A DNA stretch of 12,622 bases, from NCBI GenBank assembly GCA_021828575.1, contig JAJZEL010000100.1, positions 1 to 12,622 of the forward strand, written 5' to 3'. Positions 7,685-12,622 of the stretch are shown piece by piece. How positions within the stretch are numbered: the stretch's first letter is position 1; each line of letters starts with the position of its first letter. The notes under the pieces were generated by a model. The model saw nothing but the letters and a program-made list of their open reading frames with translations. It searched no databases and had not been told where the DNA came from. This DNA is from Pseudomonadota bacterium (GTDB lineage: Bacteria; Pseudomonadota; Gammaproteobacteria; Burkholderiales; Ferrovaceae). The translations under genes were made by a program, and so were the position numbers.

Positions 7685-9043
7685 CTAATGAGTGGTAAGT
7701 GTGACGTAATTGGAATCAATATTCCCATTTTCATAAAGATTTTGTATTTTTCCATTGCTGACGGAAGGAGACGGAACCTCCGTAATGTAGTAATAGTAAG
7801 TGGCTCCGGGTGTTCCTGTTGAATCAGTGAACGACCAGATATTGATCATCGGACCATGAGATGAACTCTGCCACCTCCCGACGGGGTCCGGCCATCCGTA
7901 AGCTGAGAAGTTGAACGTCTTGATTTGCGCTTTAAAGGGATCCTCACTCCCTGTTCCAAGGGGGATTTTTGAGCGCACAATCCCCACCATCACTGCACCA
8001 TCATCACTTGGTGGCTCGTGCTCGGGCGTGAAGAAAAGTACGTTGTTCTGAGAAGGCCGGGACTCACCTGAAAGAACGAATGGATAAAGCACGAATTTTT
8101 TTGGTGAGATATTCGTGATGGATCCCGCCACTTCAGGAACACTCCGGGTCATGGAAAGATTTACCGCAATGGTTTGATCCTTGACCACGTGAACGAAAAC
8201 CCCAGGCTGGAGAACTTGTTGCGCTTTTTGGACTCGCCCGGCCATCATCGCCATGTAGGCAGGATCCCCACCCTGAGCTGCTGCCTGGGCTGTTGCCATC
8301 TGACCTTGCAACAGCGTGTCAAAAAATGTCTGCATGAGCGGATTGGGGTTCTTTGTCGTCAACTTGTATCCGGCCTTGAGCGCGATCACCTCGTAATCAC
8401 CAGGAGAAACCGGAATGCCTGCATGTCCACTCTCGTCTGATCGAAAAACCGGCACCGAACTCACCATGAATTGCATGTGTCCCGGTTTCGCGCTGAATTT
8501 TCCCGTCTCATTGTACTGACCAGTCGAAGAAATGCCGGGTTTGACAAACCGGCCAAAAACATTTTTCATCACGGAAATTTCAGCGTAAGGAACCGGTTTT
8601 CCATCTGAAGTCATCGCGACCTGGATAGAGGCAATGGAAGACTGCAGGACAAAATTCACGAACTTTACGGATGAGTCCGGAGTCAGGCTGATAAATTGTT
8701 GCTGTGGAAGATACCCTCTCTTGGACACCGTAACCAAATAACTTCCGTTGACAGGGTGCTTTTTTGTGACGCACATATTGCTCTGTCCAACACCCACCGA
8801 GAAGTTGCCTTTAGTTGAAGAGAGCGCAAAGCCGTATCCACAAACATTGTTGGCCTTAAGCTTTTTGTGTGACACTTTGGTCCCAACGACATCAATTTTT
8901 GCTCCTACAATCGGTTTACCGGTACCGCCGTCCAGCACATTTCCTTCCACGAAGGCTTCGTGGAAACCACCAGGAAGCACCTGAGCTCTGACGACCAACG
9001 AGATACCCAGGGTCAACAAAAAAATGACGAGAAGATGTTTCAT
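7685..9043 (-). CDS. Exported protein with carboxypeptidase-regulatory-like domain, unknown function
   Basis: The function is not recognised. The product has 452 residues. A signal peptide covers residues 1-20 (MKHLLVIFLLTLGISLVVRA), so it is exported. Residues about 32-135 resemble a carboxypeptidase-regulatory-like beta sandwich (EGNVLDGGTGKPIVGAKI, SYLVTVSKRGYLPQQ). A second similar unit is suggested at 138-230 (GKPVPYAEISVM, GDYEVIALKAGYKL). An Ala/Gln/Met-rich, probably helical segment follows at 243-280. The C terminus (about 330-452) ends in strands such as TPGATYYYYITEV that recall fibronectin type III. I chose the ATG at 9043 because GAGGTG lies 7 bases before it; an upstream TTG at 9058 would lie before that site and lengthen the signal peptide. 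It is the distal gene of a leftward pair, 11 bases after the stop of its partner. GC is lower than in the core genes. A role in surface binding or secretion is only a guess. Confidence 0.75.
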   Translation of the reverse strand: MKHLLVIFLLTLGISLVVRAQVLPGGFHEAFVEGNVLDGGTGKPIVGAKIDVVGTKVSHKKLKANNVCGYGFALSSTKGNFSVGVGQSNMCVTKKHPVNGSYLVTVSKRGYLPQQQFISLTPDSSVKFVNFVLQSSIASIQVAMTSDGKPVPYAEISVMKNVFGRFVKPGISSTGQYNETGKFSAKPGHMQFMVSSVPVFRSDESGHAGIPVSPGDYEVIALKAGYKLTTKNPNPLMQTFFDTLLQGQMATAQAAAQGGDPAYMAMMAGRVQKAQQVLQPGVFVHVVKDQTIAVNLSMTRSVPEVAGSITNISPKKFVLYPFVLSGESRPSQNNVLFFTPEHEPPSDDGAVMVGIVRSKIPLGTGSEDPFKAQIKTFNFSAYGWPDPVGRWQSSSHGPMINIWSFTDSTGTPGATYYYYITEVPSPSVSNGKIQNLYENGNIDSNYVTLTTH

Positions 9044-9050
9044 GAACCCC

Positions 9051-9056
9051 CACCTC
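9051..9056 (-). promoter_or_regulatory. Ribosome binding site overlapping upstream stop codon
   Basis: On the minus strand the sequence runs TGAGGTGGGGGTTCATG. The stop codon TGA of the upstream exported protein (9055-9057) overlaps the GAGGTG ribosome binding site for the ATG at 9043. Ribosomes ending on the first gene therefore finish at the initiation site of the second, so the two proteins are probably made together. The site also decides the start in favour of ATG 9043 over TTG 9058. Confidence 0.75.
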
Positions 9057-10194
9057 AAATCGTCGGGACAGGTTGGGCAAAAAAACCCTTTTGCGTCTTT
9101 ACATTCAGCTTAATGGTGCTGAATGTGTATTTCAGCAGAAGTGGGACTTGATATTCCGGTTTGAATACTTCCACAAGCACCTCGGTTGGAAACTTCACAC
9201 CACCGACTGTCGTCCACTTTTTAAAATGCCAGATGATGCGACCCGGATCCGTATCGCTTCCGATCCGTTCTTTTTCCGGAAGAAATGTTGTCCTGTCAAT
9301 GTACGCCCTAATCGGCACACCTTCGTTCGGCGTCATTTCCAGAAGGTAATAAGGCGCGCCTGGTGCCGGTATATACGCGACCCTGCCGGAAATTCCGACA
9401 TGAGTAAGATAGGAAAAGGTTTCCCAATAAATTTGCGATACAAGCCTCTTCAAATCAGGACCTGACATTTGGCCCGTACTGGTACTTCCGTTCGACGTTC
9501 CCATCACGCCCTGATCTGCCACCACAAACCAGCCTTGAGACGCATCAAAAACTTCAATCGAGCACTTGCCCGGGCTTTCCGGAGTCACTGTATAAACCGT
9601 CGAGTCCTTCATCGCACTGGCCGAAACCGATGCAATGCCGTTACAGTCGTCACGCTCGGTCATACTGCCAGAGTAGCCCGGTTGGGTCGCATCAAACTTG
9701 ATCGAGCCACTCCCTCCATGGTTCCTGATGTAACCGAGATTGAAAGCAAGTTGGAGAACATTTGTACAAAGGGGGTTTTTCGGAGTTCTGGAACAATTGT
9801 CGCCACCCGACAACGGTACGTAAGCCATCCCGGATGTCACAACAACCGGAATGACGACGCTCTGTTTCCCCGGTAAAAATACAGTGACTGCAGGCACCCC
9901 GGCTGACGCTGACGACCGTTCAATAGCCTTGAACTTTCCACTCGACGTCAACCATTCCTCGATTTGAGTGTGCTCAACCGGAATCTGGACATTCAGTCCC
10001 GCGAGAGGAAGATCCGTGCTAACTGCAATTTTGTCCACTTTGAAATAAATGGCGTGGACTTTTTTGATGTTTTCGGTTCCGCCCAGTGCACTGCCCACTT
10101 GTTTCAGCAGGGTCGAAGTAGTCATATCCCCGCTGGCGAGAGCGAAGGAAGAAAAGAACAAAAAAAGGAGGACCGCTGTAGAGACTCTGATCAC
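9055..10194 (-). CDS. Exported protein, LolA/lipoprotein-sorting-like fold suspected
   Basis: The function is not recognised. The 379-residue product starts with a clear signal peptide (MIRVSTAVLLFLFFSSFALA, cleavage near residue 20-21), so it is probably periplasmic or surface-exposed. The N-terminal part (TLLKQVGSALGGTENIKKVH, about 28-47) and the C-terminal part (FKKWTTVGGVKFPTEVLVEV, then a beta-rich end with IKLNV and FFAQPVP) resemble proteins annotated as LolA-like or outer-membrane lipoprotein-sorting proteins, many of them in Acidobacteria; this is recall, not a search. Four cysteines (134, 143, 184, 211) in an insert could form disulfides. The start is GTG at 10194, 5 bases after a perfect GGAGG within GGAGGTGAT; an in-frame GTG at 10218 lies upstream of that site and would spoil the signal peptide. 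It is coupled to the next leftward gene. GC is about 42-50% in hand-counted lines of this pair. Confidence 0.75.
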   Translation of the reverse strand: MIRVSTAVLLFLFFSSFALASGDMTTSTLLKQVGSALGGTENIKKVHAIYFKVDKIAVSTDLPLAGLNVQIPVEHTQIEEWLTSSGKFKAIERSSASAGVPAVTVFLPGKQSVVIPVVVTSGMAYVPLSGGDNCSRTPKNPLCTNVLQLAFNLGYIRNHGGSGSIKFDATQPGYSGSMTERDDCNGIASVSASAMKDSTVYTVTPESPGKCSIEVFDASQGWFVVADQGVMGTSNGSTSTGQMSGPDLKRLVSQIYWETFSYLTHVGISGRVAYIPAPGAPYYLLEMTPNEGVPIRAYIDRTTFLPEKERIGSDTDPGRIIWHFKKWTTVGGVKFPTEVLVEVFKPEYQVPLLLKYTFSTIKLNVKTQKGFFAQPVPTI

Positions 10195-10195
10195 G

Positions 10196-10204
10196 ATCAC
10201 CTCC
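10196..10204 (-). promoter_or_regulatory. Strong ribosome binding site GGAGGTGAT
   Basis: Read on the minus strand, GGAGGTGATC lies immediately before GTG at 10194. GGAGGTGAT is a nine-base perfect complement to the 3' end of 16S rRNA. It decides the start of the LolA-like gene and suggests strong translation despite the GTG codon. Confidence 0.8.
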
Positions 10205-10278
10205 CACCCATGGCCCACTCGACAGGACGAAACAGTCAGAAAAATCTATTCAACGACACCAGAACAAGTTCAACGCAC

Positions 10279-10800
10279 CTAAAAACCGTATCTGAGACCA
10301 ATGGAGAAGAGGTCTACGTTGGCATCACCGTTGATGCGGTCATAAGAAAACTGGTAGCGGTCCCACCCCCCCTGGAAACGGAGGCTGTGAGTCAGGTCAT
10401 ACTTGAGTCCCAGTCCCAGGGCATTGAAAGGCATGGAATCCGCCAGTCCGCCTGTGAGCGGACTGCCACTGCTGAGTGCGTTCTGGGTACGCACGGTGCT
10501 CAAGCTACCTACCACCCCCCAATGATCATCCAGCGACCAGGTACCCGCGCCACCCACGGTGAGATTGCGTGGAATGAGGGGCGTGGCCCCACTCTCCGTG
10601 TAGGCAGACGGCGACCCGTTCGTGATGGTAGACAGCACCTCCCCTTCGAGTCCGGGATTGGTATTCATTTCCATGGCAAAACCCTGAGGAGCACTGATAC
10701 CAGAGAACCAGCCCTTGCCATCCGCGTGGGCAAACGCAGGCAACAGGACAAGGCAAAAGCCCCCCGCTAACCCCATGCGCTTTACCCCGCTTTTAGCCAC
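10279..10800 (-). CDS. Small outer-membrane beta-barrel protein, OmpA-like barrel suspected
   Basis: The 173-residue precursor has a signal peptide (GFCLVLLPAFAHA, cleavage after about residue 26), leaving a mature part of about 147 residues. Alternating amphipathic strands, glycine/aromatic pairs (WSLDDHWGVVGSL, LRFQGGWDRYQF) and the C-terminal LRYGF ending in phenylalanine are hallmarks of outer-membrane barrels recognised by the BAM machinery. The size fits an eight-strand barrel like the OmpA membrane domain or Ail/PagP-sized proteins; no enzyme active site is visible. The start is GTG at 10800, 4 bases after GGAGG (10805-10809). An open frame continues further upstream, but it has no signal peptide or family likeness and is rejected. 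A sigma-70-like promoter lies upstream. The gene diverges from the ECF sigma gene and precedes the two exported proteins by 84 bases, so it may head their transcript. Confidence 0.7.
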   Translation of the reverse strand: MAKSGVKRMGLAGGFCLVLLPAFAHADGKGWFSGISAPQGFAMEMNTNPGLEGEVLSTITNGSPSAYTESGATPLIPRNLTVGGAGTWSLDDHWGVVGSLSTVRTQNALSSGSPLTGGLADSMPFNALGLGLKYDLTHSLRFQGGWDRYQFSYDRINGDANVDLFSIGLRYGF

Positions 10801-11040
10801 GGCACCTCCAAAATTCAACCGAAACTGCCACGAATACCATTTTATCCGACCATTCCCCGCAGTTGCAAGCCTTGCTCGCCGGCCATCAGATGAAGCAGAA
10901 TGCAGGCTCCCTAATCCAGTGACAGATAACCTCCTTGCACCGCGCCAAAAACCGCCATCACAGCTACCCGAGTCGACATTGACCATGCCCACCCCCCCAC
11001 AACACCCGGAGATCATGATCGCCATTGTCGGCAGCGGTTC
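10801..11040. other. Divergent intergenic region, 240 bases
   Basis: This gap separates the leftward beta-barrel gene from the rightward ECF sigma gene and must contain both promoters. I see a plausible leftward sigma-70 promoter at 10839-10868. I see no convincing -35/-10 pair for the sigma gene; TTGACC at 10979-10984 lacks a partner at the right distance. GAAAC (10821-10825) and ATACCA (10834-10839) resemble the two ends of the 18-base repeat found at 7653 and 12320, but with 8 bases between them instead of about 5, so I give this little weight. No RNA gene or hairpin terminator was recognised. Confidence 0.5.
10839..10868 (-). promoter_or_regulatory. Putative sigma-70 promoter for the beta-barrel gene
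   Basis: On the minus strand there is TTGCAA (10863-10868, 4 of 6 to the -35 consensus), an 18-base spacer, and TAAAAT (10839-10844, 5 of 6 to the -10 consensus). Transcription would start about 30 bases before the GTG at 10800, leaving room for its GGAGG site. This is pattern matching only. Confidence 0.4.
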
Positions 11041-11044
11041 ATGA
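11015..11044 (+). CDS. Possible 9-residue leader ORF overlapping the sigma gene start
   Basis: A tiny frame, MIAIVGSGS, starts at ATG 11015. Its TGA stop (11042-11044) overlaps the ATG of the ECF sigma gene in an ATGA arrangement. GGAG lies 3 bases before its ATG, which is closer than ideal. The sigma gene itself lacks a good ribosome binding site, so translation could reach it by coupling from this frame. The frame is also open further upstream, and the overlap may be accidental. Confidence is low. Confidence 0.2.
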   Translation: MIAIVGSGS

Positions 11045-11592
11045 AGCGCCCCGATCCGGAACATCTGATGACCCTGCTCAGTCAATGCGCACTGGGGGAC
11101 CGCAACGCCTTTGAATCGCTTTACAGGCACACCGCCCCGAATCTATTTGCCGTGCTGACCCGTATATTAAAACGAAAGGACTGGGCCGAGGAGGCCTTGC
11201 AGGATGCCTACATCATCATATGGCGCCAAGCCGGCCGCTATCAGCCGGCGCTTGCGGCACCACTGACCTGGATGACCCACATTGCCAGAAATCTGGCCAT
11301 TGATCAGTTACGCCGACCCCATATCGACGAATCGCACAGTGACCTTGACATGGACAGCCTGTCCGATTCCACCCAGTTGCTGGAATCGTTTCTGGCCAGA
11401 GAAGAGGAGGGAAGACTCCGTGACTGCCTCAATCAAGTTGATCCGAAGCAGAGGCAAACCATTGCCTTGGCCTTCTGGCATGGCTTATCTCATGGCGAAG
11501 TCGCCCTGCATCTGGATCTCCCGCTTGGCACAGTCAAAACCTGGTTGCGCCGTGGCCTGGCACGACTCAAGTCTTGCCTGGAGGCCTCATGA
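11041..11592 (+). CDS. ECF-family RNA polymerase sigma factor
   Basis: This alternative sigma factor redirects RNA polymerase to a small regulon, usually in response to envelope or oxidative stress. Its 183 residues contain only the two ECF domains. Sigma region 2 lies at about 23-92 (FESLYRHTAPNLFAVL, WAEEALQDAYIIIW, WMTHIARNLAIDQLRR). Sigma region 4 lies at about 124-180, with the helix-turn-helix LSHGEVALHLDLPLGTVKTW. There is no C-terminal SnoaL or other extension. The stop overlaps the ATG of an RskA-type anti-sigma gene, which places it with SigK/RskA-like pairs. The ribosome binding site is weak. The direct targets are unknown; the flanking outer-membrane protein genes and its own operon are the natural candidates. 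Confidence 0.92.
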   Translation: MKRPDPEHLMTLLSQCALGDRNAFESLYRHTAPNLFAVLTRILKRKDWAEEALQDAYIIIWRQAGRYQPALAAPLTWMTHIARNLAIDQLRRPHIDESHSDLDMDSLSDSTQLLESFLAREEEGRLRDCLNQVDPKQRQTIALAFWHGLSHGEVALHLDLPLGTVKTWLRRGLARLKSCLEAS

Positions 11593-12275
11593 AACCCTTT
11601 AGCCATGAACTGGCCGATGCACTGGCCCAACGGTATGTCATGGGGACCTTGCGAGGAATGGCCCGTCAGCGCTTCACCACGTTGATCCGTTACCAGCCAT
11701 TGCTGCGTCAACGGGTCCAGTACTGGCAAAACCTGACCATGCCCCTGCTTGAAGCCCTTCCGCCTCGCCCACCTCGTGAACAAGTATGGCATGGGGTGCA
11801 ACAACGTCTCTTCAACCCCGTGGTACAAACCCGCCCCGGACTATTCCTACGCTGGAAACCTTTTTTGGCTGGCGCCTTGATGACAGCCCTGGCGAGTGTT
11901 CTGTTCATCACGGTGCACCCTTTTCCTTCACCCTCTGCGCCACAGAATTACGGAGCCCTCCTGGCCATCAATCCATCGGCCAGCTGGTGGATCGGGATCA
12001 GTCAGGATCACCTGAATCTTCACCCAATCACCCCTTACCCTGTCGACGACCAACACGATTTGCAACTCTGGTTGCTACCTGCCCATGGCACTCCGATTTC
12101 CCTGGGGCTGGTCAACCGACAGGACACCCACCTTTCCCTACCGCTGTCGAAACCCCTGCGCGAAAGCCTGGCCCAGTCCAATGGTGTTGCCCTTAGCCTG
12201 GAGCCTCGTGGGGGATCGCCCACCGGATTACCAACCGGCCCCATTCTGACCCATACAAAAATTTTCCCGATCTGA
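11589..12275 (+). CDS. RskA-type membrane anti-sigma factor
   Basis: Anti-sigma factors of this type hold their ECF sigma factor inactive at the inner membrane and release it on a periplasmic signal, normally by regulated proteolysis. The 228-residue protein has a cytoplasmic N-terminal part (1-90, with RYVMGTLRGMARQRF), one membrane helix at about 92-109 (FLAGALMTALASVLFITV), and a periplasmic RskA domain at about 120-228. That domain has LQLWLLPAHGTPISLGLV and a closing LSLEPRGGSPTGLPTGPIL typical of the family. No zinc-binding HxxxCxxC motif is present, so a ZAS-type redox switch is not expected. The ATG at 11589 overlaps the sigma stop (ATGA). An in-frame ATG at 11574 lies within the sigma gene and is less likely. 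The name follows from domain pattern and pairing. Confidence 0.85.
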   Translation: MKPFSHELADALAQRYVMGTLRGMARQRFTTLIRYQPLLRQRVQYWQNLTMPLLEALPPRPPREQVWHGVQQRLFNPVVQTRPGLFLRWKPFLAGALMTALASVLFITVHPFPSPSAPQNYGALLAINPSASWWIGISQDHLNLHPITPYPVDDQHDLQLWLLPAHGTPISLGLVNRQDTHLSLPLSKPLRESLAQSNGVALSLEPRGGSPTGLPTGPILTHTKIFPI

Positions 12276-12296
12276 ATCCAACCAGCGCCTCGCTTC

Positions 12297-12332
12297 GTAT
12301 AAGGGGATGGAACTGTCCTGAAACCCTTATAC
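12297..12332. repeat. Perfect 9-bp inverted repeat before the DUF3034 gene
   Basis: The arms GTATAAGGG (12297-12305) and CCCTTATAC (12324-12332) are perfect reverse complements separated by 18 bases. The spacer contains GGAACT (12309-12314), which resembles the -35 element of some ECF promoters, and a short GGA/TCC pairing. The right arm ends five bases before the GGAGG ribosome binding site of the DUF3034 gene. No T-run follows, so it is not an ordinary rho-independent terminator. It could be an operator for a dimeric regulator or a leader hairpin affecting translation. Confidence 0.55.
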
Positions 12333-12337
12333 CAACG
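12320..12337 (+). repeat. 18-base direct repeat, copy B (before DUF3034 gene)
   Basis: GAAACCCTTATACCAACG repeats the sequence at 7653-7670 with two differences. It includes the right arm of the inverted repeat and runs into the ribosome binding site (12337-12341). Its position in a gene leader following a sigma/anti-sigma pair suggests regulation; its placement opposite copy A across 4.6 kb also allows a boundary-repeat reading. Confidence 0.5.
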
Positions 12338-12345
12338 GAGGCCTT

Positions 12346-12622
12346 ATGCATCACACCATTCGCCAATACGGCGAAACACGTCATCCGATTGCAATGCCCA
12401 TCTGGCTCCTGGGAGTCGCCCTGGGATTGTCATCGCTCTGCTCGCCCAGTCATGCAGATACTGGGCGGCTGCTGGCCACAGGAGGGGTCACCTCCATTGA
12501 GGGAGCGGGAGGGGGCGGCATCGTTCCCTGGGCACTTATTTCTGGCCTGGGCTCCGAAGATGAATGGGGCATCACGCCGTTTTACTCTCATCTGGGAACA
12601 GGAGGATATAGCCTGAGCGCAG
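12346..12622 (+). CDS. DUF3034 family exported protein, N-terminal part (cut by window edge)
   Basis: Only the first 92 residues are visible and the frame is open to the window end. A signal peptide with an unusually polar start is followed by a hydrophobic stretch (WLLGVALGLSSLCSPSHA, cleavage near residue 37). The mature part opens with GRLLATGGVTSIEGAGGGG and IVPWALISGLGSEDEWG, the glycine-rich signature I associate with DUF3034 proteins of proteobacteria, which look like outer-membrane beta-barrels of unknown function. The ATG has a good GGAGG site 4 bases before it. It lies 70 bases after the anti-sigma gene, with an inverted repeat between them, and could be a target of the ECF sigma factor. 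A function cannot be stated. Confidence 0.8.
   Translation, partial: MHHTIRQYGETRHPIAMPIWLLGVALGLSSLCSPSHADTGRLLATGGVTSIEGAGGGGIVPWALISGLGSEDEWGITPFYSHLGTGGYSLSA

Noticed and set aside
9964..10770. A 268-codon plus-strand frame opposite the barrel and LolA-like genes
   Set aside because: It covers parts of two better-supported minus-strand genes with signal peptides and good ribosome binding sites, and its own product looks like low-quality shadow sequence.
10801..11130. Upstream extension of the beta-barrel frame to 11130
   Set aside because: The extension would overlap the ECF sigma start, carries no recognisable domain, and would bury the signal peptide; GTG at 10800 has a well-placed GGAGG.
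4453..11990. Four copies of the E. coli Chi octamer GCTGGTGG (4453, 6075, 6327, 11983)
   Set aside because: The octamer is a common by-product of leucine/valine codons in GC-rich genes, and the Chi sequence of this organism is unknown.

Overview
The window looks like a chromosomal segment of a Gram-negative proteobacterium, most likely a betaproteobacterium. The reasons are the housekeeping order rph (divergent) / yicC-gmk-rpoZ-spoT-ridA-recG-ubiA, a short 72-residue omega subunit, a ubiquinone-pathway UbiA, several exported or outer-membrane proteins, and a DUF3034-type protein at the right edge. GC is near 60% in hand-counted lines of the housekeeping part. I cannot name a genus.

Region 1 (1-7622) is conserved core. 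The start of rph (RNase PH, cut by the window edge) is read leftward. From a short shared upstream region, seven genes are read rightward with gaps of 4-24 bases or a 4-base overlap, so they are probably one operon: YicC-type endoribonuclease, guanylate kinase, RNA polymerase omega, bifunctional (p)ppGpp synthetase/hydrolase, RidA deaminase, RecG helicase and 4-hydroxybenzoate polyprenyltransferase. Gmk (guanine nucleotides), SpoT (ppGpp) and omega (part of a ppGpp site on RNA polymerase) form a coherent nucleotide-signalling group.

Region 2 (7623-10800) is accessory and read leftward. It holds a small outer-membrane beta-barrel candidate, then two exported proteins of unknown function. One resembles the LolA/lipoprotein-sorting fold; the other carries carboxypeptidase-regulatory-like and possibly fibronectin-type beta domains. 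These last two genes are visibly poorer in GC (about 42-50% in hand-counted lines), are coupled by a stop codon that sits next to the ribosome binding site of the following gene, and look acquired or fast-evolving.

Region 3 (10801-12622) is a regulatory module read rightward: an ECF sigma factor, its overlapping RskA-type membrane anti-sigma factor, and the start of a DUF3034 exported protein. The 70-base leader before the DUF3034 gene contains a perfect 9-bp inverted repeat. Its right arm lies inside an 18-base sequence that recurs, 16 of 18 identical and in the same orientation, just after ubiA. The two copies therefore flank the accessory block. They may be a shared regulatory motif or a trace of how the block arrived. 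A testable model is that the sigma/anti-sigma pair responds to envelope stress and controls the outer-membrane proteins on either side.

No tRNA, rRNA, CRISPR array, insertion sequence or convincing rho-independent terminator was found.
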